A DNA stretch of 14,966 bases from CAZMHJ01 sp964566075. Its GTDB lineage: Bacteria; Patescibacteriota; Saccharimonadia; Saccharimonadales; CAIOMD01. Positions 5,538 through 13,010 of this stretch are shown here, one piece after another. The stretch spans positions 1 through 14,966 of the forward strand of contig CAZMHJ010000025.1 in the NCBI GenBank assembly GCA_964566075.1. The letters are read 5' to 3'. Below the pieces are notes generated by a model. That model did no database searches and was not told where the DNA came from. It saw only the letters and a list, made by a program, of their open reading frames with translations. The translations under genes were made by a program, and so were the position numbers. Positions within the stretch are counted from its first letter, which is position 1, and the number at the start of each line of letters is the position of its first letter.

Positions 5538-5567
5538 AAACACCTATCAAAATCGATGGGTGTTTTT
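5538..5567 (+). terminator. Intrinsic terminator of the structured transcript
   Basis: An 11-bp stem (AAACACCTATC with GATGGGTGTTT, one G-T pair, loop AAAATC) ends in a run of five T residues. Confidence 0.87.
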
Positions 5568-5601
5568 CATTTTTTAGCTAGTCTAACAGATACAAATATG
5601 C

Positions 5602-5607
5602 TATAGT
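5602..5607 (+). promoter_or_regulatory. -10 element upstream of the tRNA-Met region
   Basis: TATAGT, with predicted start near 5614, lies just before the partial tRNA copy at 5619 rather than before the full tRNA at 5719. The -35 is weak. Confidence 0.45.
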
Positions 5608-5618
5608 AATCAAGCTTA

Positions 5619-5638
5619 TGGCGGCGTAGCTCAGTTGG
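5619..5638 (+). repeat. 20-nt copy of the tRNA-Met 5' end (direct repeat 1)
   Basis: TGGCGGCGTAGCTCAGTTGG occurs here and again, identical, at 5718-5737 at the start of the real tRNA, 99 nt later. After base 5638 the sequence departs completely from a tRNA. This copy is a fragment without anticodon or T-arm. Confidence 0.9.
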
Positions 5639-5717
5639 CCCAGCGCCAGCGAAATAATCAGTGGCGTTAAACGCTCTGTGGATAAGCTACGGTAACGGTA
5701 AAACGTACTATTAAATT
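5639..5717 (+). other. Foldable spacer between partial and full tRNA-Met
   Basis: These 79 nt contain CGCCA/TGGCG and GCGT/ACGC hairpins. They also hold ACGCTCT (5671-5677) and AGCTACG (5685-5691), which are the reverse complements of the two halves of the downstream tRNA D-arm (AGAGCGT at 5740-5746 and CGTAGCT at 5724-5730), in the order of an inverted D-arm copy. Confidence 0.65.
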
Positions 5718-5718
5718 T

Positions 5719-5795
5719 GGCGGCGTAGCTCAGTTGGTTAGAGCGTAGGACTCATAAGCCTAAGGTCACAGGTTCGATCCCCGTCGCCGCTACCA
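5719..5795 (+). tRNA. Elongator tRNA-Met (CAT)
   Basis: A complete tRNA with acceptor GGCGGCG/CGCCGCT, D-arm GCTC/GAGC, loop CTCATAA with anticodon CAT, T-loop TTCGATC, discriminator A and encoded CCA. The body matches bacterial elongator tRNA-Met (for example the GAGCGTA start of the anticodon arm and the CGCCGCTACCA end) from memory. Two stem mismatches are visible: A31-G39 at the base of the anticodon loop and A51-C63 in the T-stem. A terminator follows directly, and tilS begins 75 nt downstream. Confidence 0.93.
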
Positions 5796-5833
5796 AATAA
5801 AGTGCCCCAGCTTGTCTGGGGTATTTTATTTGG
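5793..5833 (+). terminator. Long intrinsic terminator fused to the tRNA-Met 3' end
   Basis: CCCCAG/CTGGGG with loop CTTGT extends through AAATAAA/TTTATTT to an 18-bp stem including two G-T pairs. The outer pairs include the CCA end of the tRNA, so precursor RNA could hide the 3' end until processed. Confidence 0.82.
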
Positions 5834-5870
5834 TAAAGTTCTCGTTTTTAGTGGGGTATTATAGATATGA

Positions 5871-6782
5871 ATGAGCGAACAGCATATTTCTGTGCCAGCG
5901 GGTACCTATATTGTTGCGGTTTCAGGAGGGGTAGACTCTGTTGTATTGCTCGATTTGTTATCTAAACTACCAGATATCAATCTGGTCGTGGCTCATTTTG
6001 ACCATGGTATTCGCGATGACTCGTCAGATGACGCTCGATTTGTTGAAGAGTTAGCCCACAAATATCAACTTCCATTTGAAACAGAGCGTGTTGAGCTAGG
6101 CACAGATGCAAGTGAGGCAACAGCTCGCAATCATCGCTATCGCTTTTTGCAAAAGACAGCACAAAAGTACAAGGCCAATGCACTTATCACAGCGCATCAT
6201 CAAGATGACGTAATCGAAACAAGTATTATAAATATTATTCGAGGAACTGGCAGAAGTGGCTTATCTTCACTTACGAGCACAAATGAGCGAATACGACCAC
6301 TGCTGCATATCCCTAAAAAGGAGCTTATTGCCTACGCTCACGAACAGCATCTGACATGGCGTGAAGATAGTACCAATGCCAATCCAAAATATTTACGCAA
6401 TAGCGTGCGACAAAATATTGTTGCTAAAATGGATGACACGCAAAGACAAGGTTGGCTAACTATTCTTGAATCTATTCACGCTACAAACCAGAAGCTGGAT
6501 AACGAAATTCAGCAGCTACTACGTCGTGGGTTACATAAAGGTACACTTGTACTAAATAGACATTGGTTTATCGGTTTATCACACGATATTGCCAAAGAAG
6601 TCGTCCGAGCATTGCTATTTCGTGCGGGTGCCAAAGAAGTCGACCGTAAGTCAATTGAGCGAATAACTGTACAGATAAAAACACTACCTGCTGGCAAAAC
6701 CATTCAGGCAAGTGGTGTGCACATTCAGTTAACAAAACGTTCAGCCCGCTTTCAAACAAGAGGTAGTCAAGAGGCAAATTAA
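5871..6782 (+). CDS. tilS: tRNA(Ile2)-lysidine synthase
   Basis: TilS uses ATP and lysine to convert C34 of tRNA-Ile2 (anticodon CAU) into lysidine, changing its identity from Met to Ile and its codon from AUG to AUA. The 303-residue protein has the PP-loop SGGVDS (18-23), the HFDHGIRDDSSDDARFVEE block, AHHQDDVIET and the family's RPLLHIPKKEL and LRNSVRQNI signatures. At 303 residues it is short, like the compact Aquifex type, lacking most of the C-terminal TilS_C domain. TATTAT at 5857-5862 lies 8 nt before the ATG with no ribosome site, so the mRNA is probably leaderless. The tilS-ftsH order is conserved in many bacteria. A likely substrate tRNA is at 613. Confidence 0.95.
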   Translation: MSEQHISVPAGTYIVAVSGGVDSVVLLDLLSKLPDINLVVAHFDHGIRDDSSDDARFVEELAHKYQLPFETERVELGTDASEATARNHRYRFLQKTAQKYKANALITAHHQDDVIETSIINIIRGTGRSGLSSLTSTNERIRPLLHIPKKELIAYAHEQHLTWREDSTNANPKYLRNSVRQNIVAKMDDTQRQGWLTILESIHATNQKLDNEIQQLLRRGLHKGTLVLNRHWFIGLSHDIAKEVVRALLFRAGAKEVDRKSIERITVQIKTLPAGKTIQASGVHIQLTKRSARFQTRGSQEAN

Positions 6783-6786
6783 TCCG

Positions 6787-6792
6787 TATAAT
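6787..6792 (+). promoter_or_regulatory. -10 element of ftsH
   Basis: TATAAT ends 8 nt before the ftsH ATG, with TAGTCA as a poor -35 at 17 nt. Transcription would start at or within a few bases of the start codon. Confidence 0.6.
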
Positions 6793-6800
6793 AGACAAAC

Positions 6801-8666
6801 ATGGCAAAGAAATTACCACCCGTACCAACCCCTTCAAATCAACGTAAATGGTTAAAAAATATCGGTTTTGTCGTCATTATTGGCGTGTTTGCCGCTATTT
6901 TCTTTTTAAGTTACAACCAACCAACCAAGCTTGCAGATAAGTCATATAACGATGTTATGAACCGTGCTAATAAGGGCGAAATTAGCCGACTATTAATTGA
7001 TGGCAATAAGGTCACGATCACGGTAAAAGGTAGCGATAAAGCAACCGAGCAGACTCGCAAAGAAGATGGCACGAGTATTTATGGCCCTGGCGGTCTTACT
7101 AACCGCGATGTAACGGTTGATTTTAAAGCCGTATCGAATTCAGGAGCTACCTGGACGGCGATTGCTATCAATTTACTACCAGTCATTATCATCACACTTG
7201 TACTCGTCTTTATGCTCCGTTCAGCGCAAGGTCAAGGAAACCAGGCTATGGGCTTTGGCAAAAGCAGTGCTCGTTTATATGGTTCAGAAAAAGAAGCAGT
7301 TAAGTTTGGTGATATTGCCGGCAACGAAGAAGCAAAACAAGATTTAGAAGAAGTTGTAGAATTCTTAAAATATCCAAAGAAGTTTTTAAGTGTTGGTGCT
7401 CGTATACCTAAAGGTGTTCTACTTGTTGGCCCCCCTGGTACCGGTAAAACAATGTTGGCACGCGCTGTTGCAGGTGAGGCTAACGTACCATTCTTTAGCA
7501 TTAGTGGTTCTGAGTTTGTTGAAATGTTTGTTGGTGTCGGTGCAAGCCGTGTCCGCGACTTGTTTAGTAAGGCAAAAAAGAATGCCCCATGTATTATCTT
7601 TATTGATGAGATCGATGCTGTTGGCCGACGACGAGGTAGTGGTATGGGCGGTGGGCACGATGAACGCGAACAGACTCTTAACCAGATTTTGGTTGAGATG
7701 GACGGCTTTGAACAGGGCCAAAATGTAATCGTTCTAGCTGCTACAAACCGAATGGACGTACTTGATCCTGCATTATTGCGTCCAGGTCGTTTTGATAGAC
7801 GAGTTGGTATTGGCTTACCTGATCGTAAAGATCGCCTTGCCATCTTAAAAGTTCATTTTGAAAAGAAGCCACTGGCAAAGAACGTTGACCTTGACGCATT
7901 AGCTGCTAAAAGTGCCGGTTCAAGTGGCGCCGATCTAGCCAATATCGCAAACGAGGCTGCCATTATTGCAGCTCGCGCAAACCGCACCGAGATTACTTCA
8001 CAAGATGTAACTAATGCCTTTGAAAAGGTTGCAATTGGTCCAGAGCGCAAGAACAAGATAATGAATGATAAAGAAAAGGAACTAACTGCGTATCACGAAG
8101 CAGGTCATGCGATTGTTGGCCAGGTCCTACCTGATAGTGATTTAGTGCATAAAGTCACTATTATTCCGCGTGGCGGCACTGGTGGTGTAACATGGTTCAT
8201 TCCACCAGAAGACAAGAGTTACCACAGTATTATCGAGTACAAAGATATCTTGGCTCGTATGCTTGGTGGGCGTATTGCAGAAGAAGTTATTTATGGTTCG
8301 GAACGAGTTACAACTGGTGCAGGTAATGATTTACAAAAAGCTGCAGAGCTTGCGCGCGAAATGGTTGTTAACCAAGGTATGGGTAAGAAATTACGTGATC
8401 AAGTATTTCATGTTGAAGACGGCATGATGATGGACCGCATTGTGCACGAACGCCAATATTCTGACGAAACGGCTAAAATAATTGACGATGAAGTTGAAAA
8501 CCTTATTACCGAAGCTGCAAAACGTGCTCGTACTGTCATAAAAGCTAATCGTGATTTCTTAGAAAAGCTAAAAGATGCGCTTCTTGAAAAAGAAACGGTA
8601 GAAGCCGAAGAAGTCGAAAAAATACTTTCAGGTACCAAATTACCGAAAGAAGCAGCGTTATACTAA
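6801..8666 (+). CDS. ftsH: ATP-dependent zinc metalloprotease FtsH
   Basis: A 621-residue membrane-anchored AAA+ protease that degrades misfolded membrane proteins and regulatory substrates. Membrane helices lie at about 20-37 and 121-140, enclosing an extracytoplasmic domain. The AAA module has Walker A GPPGTGKT (210-217), Walker B IIFIDEID (265-272), and the second region of homology with ATNRMDVLDPALLRPGRFDRR. The protease carries HEAGH (432-436), with the third zinc ligand likely D510 in GAGND. All catalytic residues are present and the length is normal. It starts 18 nt after tilS. The leader is predicted to be only a few bases, so a leaderless or read-through message is likely. Confidence 0.98.
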   Translation: MAKKLPPVPTPSNQRKWLKNIGFVVIIGVFAAIFFLSYNQPTKLADKSYNDVMNRANKGEISRLLIDGNKVTITVKGSDKATEQTRKEDGTSIYGPGGLTNRDVTVDFKAVSNSGATWTAIAINLLPVIIITLVLVFMLRSAQGQGNQAMGFGKSSARLYGSEKEAVKFGDIAGNEEAKQDLEEVVEFLKYPKKFLSVGARIPKGVLLVGPPGTGKTMLARAVAGEANVPFFSISGSEFVEMFVGVGASRVRDLFSKAKKNAPCIIFIDEIDAVGRRRGSGMGGGHDEREQTLNQILVEMDGFEQGQNVIVLAATNRMDVLDPALLRPGRFDRRVGIGLPDRKDRLAILKVHFEKKPLAKNVDLDALAAKSAGSSGADLANIANEAAIIAARANRTEITSQDVTNAFEKVAIGPERKNKIMNDKEKELTAYHEAGHAIVGQVLPDSDLVHKVTIIPRGGTGGVTWFIPPEDKSYHSIIEYKDILARMLGGRIAEEVIYGSERVTTGAGNDLQKAAELAREMVVNQGMGKKLRDQVFHVEDGMMMDRIVHERQYSDETAKIIDDEVENLITEAAKRARTVIKANRDFLEKLKDALLEKETVEAEEVEKILSGTKLPKEAALY

Positions 8667-8696
8667 GTTTTTCTCGAATTTGAACACAAATACACC

Positions 8697-8702
8697 TATA
8701 AT
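8697..8702 (+). promoter_or_regulatory. -10 element upstream of murJ
   Basis: TATAAT lies 18 nt before the ATG at 8721; AAGG inside this leader could serve as a weak ribosome site. No good -35 is visible. Confidence 0.5.
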
Positions 8703-8720
8703 ATTCGGTAAGGTTATCTA

Positions 8721-10295
8721 ATGAACCGTTTTTTAACACGCGCTAACAAAAAACTATCACTTGGCTCCGCCGCAACACTACTTGCTGGCGCATCTTTGCT
8801 AGGTATTATTTTAGGTGTCTTACGTACGAAATTAATTAACGCAAACTTTGTTAATTTTGAATCCGATGCCTATTTTGCAGCCTTTAAAATCCCAGACTTT
8901 ATCTTCTTTACACTAGCATCAGGTGCGCTCGGTGTAGCTTTTTTACCGATACTTAGTGAAAAGCTACAGCAAAATCGACAAAAAGCGTGGGATGTTGCAA
9001 GTTACATTTTAAACGCACTCGCGTTTGTTGGTTTCTTTGCGGCTGTGTTAATTATTATCTTTGCCGAACCACTTATAAAATACATAGTTGCCCCTGGCTT
9101 TACACCCGAACAGTTGCATCTGTCCGTTGCGATTATGCGCATTGTATCGGTAAATATATTTCTATTTTCGATTTCAACTGTTCTCTCAACTGTGCAGCAG
9201 GCCACAGGGCGCTTCTTCTTTTATGCGGTAGCGCCACTCTTTTATAATGGCGCCATTATCGCGAGTATTTACATATTTGGTGATAAGTATGGCATTGTAG
9301 GGCTGAGTTTAGGGGTTGCACTGGGTGCAATATTACAACTACTTGTTGTCGCGCTTGGTATGGTAGGTCTTAATTTTAGGTATCGACCGTATATTGATTT
9401 TAAAAATAAGAGCTTTAGGGAAGTGCTACGTATTTTACCAGCCCGTAGTGTCGACCAAGGTATCGACAATATTAATAGTATTGTCGAGACTCGGTTTGCA
9501 TCACATTTAACAATTGGATCAGTTACTAATTACGAAAACGCGCTCGTGCTATATAACGCACCAGTGATGTTAATTGGTAATGCTATTTCGACTGCAGCCT
9601 TTCCACGTCTGACAATGCGTTTAGCCCAAGGTCGTGTAGATTTGTTCCGTAAGGAATTTATACGGGTGCTTCGAACCATGATTTGGATTGCCTTACCGGT
9701 GGTAGTGGTGAGTTTTTTCGCGCGTGGTTATTTAGCACGTATAATCTTTGCCCGAGGCAACAGTGTGATAGCACTTATATTTGGCTTCTTGTGCATCGCT
9801 ATCTTTTTTAGAATTATCTATACCCTTATTTCACGCTACTTTTATGCCCATAAAGATACCAAAACACCACTGTATGTATCGATATTTGCCATCTTTTTAA
9901 ACATTATTTTGGCATATAACTTATCAAAGCCAACAGCGTATGGAGTAAGTGGTCTTGCGTTGGCGCAAAGTATTGTAGCCGCATCCGAAGTGCTTATTTT
10001 AGTAACTATTATCGTTAAGCGTGACAGACATCTATTTAATCGTGCATTTTTATCTTCGCTTGGTAAAACACTATCAGTTACAGGTTTCAGTGCTTTTGCG
10101 GCTTTTATTACGGTACAGTTCTTGCCCCTTGGAGCATATGATACCGGTCTAGTGTTACTTATAAACCTTACAATAATTGCTGGTGTCACCCTTACGGTGC
10201 ACACTGCGGTGTCGTACCTCTTTGAGCTCGAAGAGGCGAAAATTGTCGTCGAACGCATTCGTCGTTTTGCGCTTAGGCCGGTAAAACTCGATTAA
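8721..10295 (+). CDS. murJ: Lipid II flippase MurJ (MviN family)
   Basis: A 524-residue polytopic membrane protein of the MOP/MviN family that moves the peptidoglycan precursor lipid II across the cytoplasmic membrane. The N-terminal signature is present: ASLLGIILGVLRTKLINANF, then ESDAYFAAFKIPDFIFFTLASGALGVAFLPILSE. Repeated hydrophobic helices fill the rest, about 14 as in the family. The conserved arginine of helix 1 (LGVLRTK) and the helix 2 region DAYFAAFKIPD match the usual lipid II cavity. A basic tail ends the protein. It lies 54 nt after ftsH and 18 nt before lepA, all on the same strand. Together with the FtsB-like protein it shows that this organism makes a peptidoglycan wall. Confidence 0.94.
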   Translation: MNRFLTRANKKLSLGSAATLLAGASLLGIILGVLRTKLINANFVNFESDAYFAAFKIPDFIFFTLASGALGVAFLPILSEKLQQNRQKAWDVASYILNALAFVGFFAAVLIIIFAEPLIKYIVAPGFTPEQLHLSVAIMRIVSVNIFLFSISTVLSTVQQATGRFFFYAVAPLFYNGAIIASIYIFGDKYGIVGLSLGVALGAILQLLVVALGMVGLNFRYRPYIDFKNKSFREVLRILPARSVDQGIDNINSIVETRFASHLTIGSVTNYENALVLYNAPVMLIGNAISTAAFPRLTMRLAQGRVDLFRKEFIRVLRTMIWIALPVVVVSFFARGYLARIIFARGNSVIALIFGFLCIAIFFRIIYTLISRYFYAHKDTKTPLYVSIFAIFLNIILAYNLSKPTAYGVSGLALAQSIVAASEVLILVTIIVKRDRHLFNRAFLSSLGKTLSVTGFSAFAAFITVQFLPLGAYDTGLVLLINLTIIAGVTLTVHTAVSYLFELEEAKIVVERIRRFALRPVKLD

Positions 10296-10300
10296 TAGAG

Positions 10301-10306
10301 TATAAT
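10301..10306 (+). promoter_or_regulatory. -10 element of lepA
   Basis: TATAAT ends 7 nt before the lepA ATG, so transcription would start at the start codon. There is no ribosome site in the gap. Confidence 0.6.
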
Positions 10307-10313
10307 AACCCCG

Positions 10314-12095
10314 ATGCAGTACGACCACATTCGAAATTTTTGTATTATCGCCCATATTGATCACGGCAAAAGCACGCTCGCTGATCGTCTGCTTGAAATT
10401 ACCGAAACAGTTGATAAGCGTAACATGAAATCCCAACTACTCGATAAGATGGACTTAGAACGGGAAAAGGGGATCACTATTAAGCTTGCTCCTGTACGCA
10501 TGCAGTATAAAGATTATGAACTTAATTTAATTGATACACCGGGTCACGTGGACTTTAGCTATGAAGTATCTCGCAGTCTTGAAGCGTGTGAAGGTGCTAT
10601 TTTGGTTGTCGATGCAAGTCAGGGTATCCAGGCGCAAACACTTGCAAACGTCTACCTAGCACTAGCTGCTGACCTTACAATTATTCCGGTACTTAATAAA
10701 ATTGATTTACCAGCGGCTGATGTCGAACGCGTCAGTGCCGAAGTTATCTCACTTTTGGGCTGTAAAAAAGAAGATATCTTACATATTTCTGCCAAAACTG
10801 GTACCGGTGTGCCAGAAGTTCTCGACGCAGTTGTAGCGCAAATTCCGGCGCCAAAAGGTAACCGCGAAGCACCAACCAGGGCACTAATATTCGACAGTTA
10901 TTATGACGATTATCGTGGGGTTATTTTGTACTTACGAGTGTTTGACGGTGCACTTAATAAGAGTGATTCGATGCAAATGATGGGTACGAATAGTAACGGT
11001 TTGGCACTTGAAGTTGGTTGTCTAAAACCAGATATGTCGCCAACAGACAAACTCGAAGCTGGTGAAATTGGCTACGTTGTGACCAACCTCAAAAGTACGC
11101 GTGAAGCACGTGTTGGCGACACAGTCACATTAACTAAGAATCCTGCCACAGAGCAATTGCCTGGCTATAAAGAAGTAAAACCATTTGTGTATGCCGGATT
11201 TTTCCCGGATAGTAACGAAAACTACCAATTACTAAAAGATGCTATCGAAAAGCTCAGCCTAAGTGATTCTGCCCTACAATTTGAGCCAGAAAACTCACCA
11301 GTGCTTGGTTTTGGTGTCCGCATTGGCTTTCTGGGCTTATTACACATGGACATTGTCAAAGAACGTCTTGAGCGCGAATACGGGCTCGAACTTGTTATTA
11401 CAAACCCAAGTACCGATTACCAAATCACGCTTAATAATGGTACTGAGCTTGATATAAAAAGTGCCAGTGATCTGCCGGATCCAGCTCAAATTTTAGAAAT
11501 TAAAGAGCCATGGATTAAAGGGGAAGTCGTTTGCCCGAAAGAATATGTAGGGGCGGTCATCCAACTTATTGTGCAAAAGAGGGGATTACATAAAAATCTC
11601 AGCTACGTTGACGCACAGCTTGCATTAGTAAGTTTTGACGCACCACTTGCAAATTTATTAACAGATTTCTATGACCAACTAAAAAGTATTACCAGTGGCT
11701 ATGGCTCATTTAACTATGAACTACACGAATATAAAGCAGAAGACCTAGTACGATTAGACTTTTATGTTGCTGGTGAGCGTGTTGATGCACTCAGCGTGAT
11801 GGTACATAAAACTGAGGCTGATAGTTTAGGCCGAGTAACCGTTAAAAAACTCAAAGAAGTAATACCGCGGCAAAACTTTCAAGTTGCCTTGCAAGCTGCG
11901 GTTGGTGCACGTTTTATCGCTCGTGAAGATTTAAGTGCCTATCGTAAAGACGTAACCACTGGATTATACGGTGGTGATGTAACTCGTAAAAAGAAGGTGC
12001 TCGCAAAACAAGCTAAAGGTAAAAAACGTATGAAACGCTTTGGTAAAGTAGACATTCCAGCTGAGGCCTTTACAGTCATGCTTAAGCGAGACTAA
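10314..12095 (+). CDS. lepA: Elongation factor 4 (LepA) GTPase
   Basis: A 593-residue translational GTPase that binds the ribosome and remodels stalled or post-translocation complexes. The G1 motif AHIDHGKST is at 13-21, G3 DTPGH at 74-78 and G4 NKID at 128-131. Domain II, the EF-G-like domains III and V, and the LepA-specific C-terminal domain follow, the last ending with RKKKVLAKQAKGKKRMKR and an EAF motif typical of the family. Length is normal (about 600). The ATG has a TATAAT 7 nt upstream and no Shine-Dalgarno site. The HIT gene starts 1 nt after its stop, so the two share a message. Confidence 0.98.
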   Translation: MQYDHIRNFCIIAHIDHGKSTLADRLLEITETVDKRNMKSQLLDKMDLEREKGITIKLAPVRMQYKDYELNLIDTPGHVDFSYEVSRSLEACEGAILVVDASQGIQAQTLANVYLALAADLTIIPVLNKIDLPAADVERVSAEVISLLGCKKEDILHISAKTGTGVPEVLDAVVAQIPAPKGNREAPTRALIFDSYYDDYRGVILYLRVFDGALNKSDSMQMMGTNSNGLALEVGCLKPDMSPTDKLEAGEIGYVVTNLKSTREARVGDTVTLTKNPATEQLPGYKEVKPFVYAGFFPDSNENYQLLKDAIEKLSLSDSALQFEPENSPVLGFGVRIGFLGLLHMDIVKERLEREYGLELVITNPSTDYQITLNNGTELDIKSASDLPDPAQILEIKEPWIKGEVVCPKEYVGAVIQLIVQKRGLHKNLSYVDAQLALVSFDAPLANLLTDFYDQLKSITSGYGSFNYELHEYKAEDLVRLDFYVAGERVDALSVMVHKTEADSLGRVTVKKLKEVIPRQNFQVALQAAVGARFIAREDLSAYRKDVTTGLYGGDVTRKKKVLAKQAKGKKRMKRFGKVDIPAEAFTVMLKRD

Positions 12096-12096
12096 T

Positions 12097-12516
12097 ATGT
12101 ACCACGCCAATAAAACGCGTCGCAAATACAAGAAACAATATAAAAAGGGTGACGATAGTTGCCCATTTTGTCCTCCAGTTGCTACAAACCGAAAAATAAA
12201 AGAGTTTAATCATTTTTACGTAATTGAAAATGGTGTTAAGTATGATTACTGGGAGGGCCATAGGGTTATCGAGCATCTGTTACTTGTTCCCCACGCACAT
12301 ATCGAAAATCTATCCGAACTAGATGCGAATCAACGCACAGAAATGATGGAAATTATTACAAAATACGAAACAAACGGCTATAGCGTCTATGCACGAGGAG
12401 TTAATTCACCAAGACGCTCAATAAAGCATCAACACACACATATTATTAAAATTGATGAAAAACAACTACGAACAATTCTGTTTATCAAAAAACCATATTT
12501 TCTTTTTAAGATTTAG
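12097..12516 (+). CDS. HIT-family nucleotide-binding protein
   Basis: A 139-residue histidine-triad protein. CPFC at residues 22-25 can bind zinc, as in many bacterial HIT hydrolases, LLLVPHAHIENLSEL (61-75) matches the family's central strand and helix, and the triad HQHTHII (111-117) supplies the likely nucleophile H113. These enzymes act on nucleoside phosphoramidates, dinucleoside polyphosphates or similar phosphate esters; the substrate here cannot be told. The N-terminus is very basic (KTRRKYKKQYKK) and could touch nucleic acid. It begins 1 nt after lepA and lacks a ribosome site of its own, suggesting coupling. Its last 11 nt overlap the convergent peroxiredoxin gene. Confidence 0.85.
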   Translation: MYHANKTRRKYKKQYKKGDDSCPFCPPVATNRKIKEFNHFYVIENGVKYDYWEGHRVIEHLLLVPHAHIENLSELDANQRTEMMEIITKYETNGYSVYARGVNSPRRSIKHQHTHIIKIDEKQLRTILFIKKPYFLFKI

Positions 12517-12964
12517 ATTTTAACGCAAGTAAATCCTGCAACACTTCTCCGACATGGGTGAGTGGGTTAACACCTTCGTATGTTTTGACGATTTCACCAT
12601 CTGGGTTAATAAGATAGGTATTTCGATTTATGCCCATATATTCGCGACCCATAAATTTCTTTTTACCCCAAGCCCCAAAGGCTTGAATCGTTTCAGTCGA
12701 CGTATCACTTAACAGGGTAAAGTTCAGCTTATGAGCATCGGCAAATTTTTTATGGCTGGCAACCGAATCTTTAGAAATACCAAGCACAACTGCACCGGCG
12801 TCTTCTAACACCTGTCTTCCATCTCTAAAACTACAGGCTTCTTTGGTACAACCTGGTGTTGCATCTTTTGGGTAAAAGTACACAATAACCCACTTACCTT
12901 TATATTGGCTAAGGGTATGAGTATCTCCGTTTTGGTCTAGTAGTGAAAAATCGGGTGATTGCAT
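12506..12964 (-). CDS. bcp: Thioredoxin-dependent thiol peroxidase (Bcp/PrxQ-type peroxiredoxin)
   Basis: A 152-residue peroxiredoxin that reduces hydrogen peroxide and organic peroxides. The active site is YFYPKDATPGCTKEACSFRD, with peroxidatic C39 and the CX4C resolving C44 that marks the atypical 2-Cys Bcp/PrxQ group. R47 and the P37-T40 loop are present, and NRNTYLINPDGEI matches the C-terminal part. Length is normal. The ATG has a strong ribosome site, AAAGGAG, 4 nt upstream. Its minus-strand -10 (TATACT, 13005-13000) overlaps that of the divergent guanylate-kinase-like gene. Reduction presumably depends on a thioredoxin system not visible here; the disulfide reductase at 1644 might contribute, but nothing in the sequence proves this. 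Confidence 0.95.
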   Translation of the reverse strand: MQSPDFSLLDQNGDTHTLSQYKGKWVIVYFYPKDATPGCTKEACSFRDGRQVLEDAGAVVLGISKDSVASHKKFADAHKLNFTLLSDTSTETIQAFGAWGKKKFMGREYMGINRNTYLINPDGEIVKTYEGVNPLTHVGEVLQDLLALKSKS

Positions 12965-12996
12965 AAAACTCCTTTAAATAGCTTAGGTGTACACGG

Positions 12997-13005
12997 TATA
13001 GTATA
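12997..13005. promoter_or_regulatory. Overlapping divergent -10 elements
   Basis: TATAGT (12997-13002) points right toward the gene at 13011, 8 nt from its ATG, and TATACT read on the minus strand (13005-13000) points left toward bcp. They share three bases, so polymerase can occupy only one at a time. Confidence 0.5.
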
Positions 13006-13010
13006 GCTAT

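Larger units (their letters stand above)
5385..5567 (+). ncRNA. Short, highly structured transcript (possible sRNA or peptide mRNA)
   Basis: Between a strong promoter and a clean terminator lies about 183 nt that can fold almost throughout. After an A-rich, unstructured leader come AGGAGTAA (5422-5429) pairing with TTACTCCT (5462-5469), and nested inside ACCAATG (5430-5436) with CATTGGT (5442-5448). Next are GAGCA/TGCTC with outer ACCA/TGGT (5482-5510), then ACGGG/CCCGT (5514-5536), then the terminator stem. The first two stems contain the Shine-Dalgarno site and start codon of a 26-codon ORF. I do not recognise it as 6S, SRP, tmRNA or RNase P RNA. It may be a regulatory RNA, a self-controlled peptide mRNA, or both. 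Confidence 0.6.

Noticed and set aside
5499..5606. Possible +1 frameshift extending the 26-codon ORF through the terminator
   Set aside because: No convincing shift signal, and the extension would have to translate through the terminator hairpin and the tRNA promoter.
5639..5717. Group I intron or split tRNA explanation for the spacer before tRNA-Met
   Set aside because: The spacer is far too short for a group I core, and the downstream tRNA is already complete.
7232..7843. A 203-codon open frame on the minus strand inside ftsH
   Set aside because: It is antisense to the AAA module and has no ribosome site; its composition is a mirror of the conserved ftsH codons.
9842..10258. A 138-codon minus-strand frame inside murJ
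   Set aside because: Fully antisense to conserved MurJ coding sequence, with no promoter or ribosome site.
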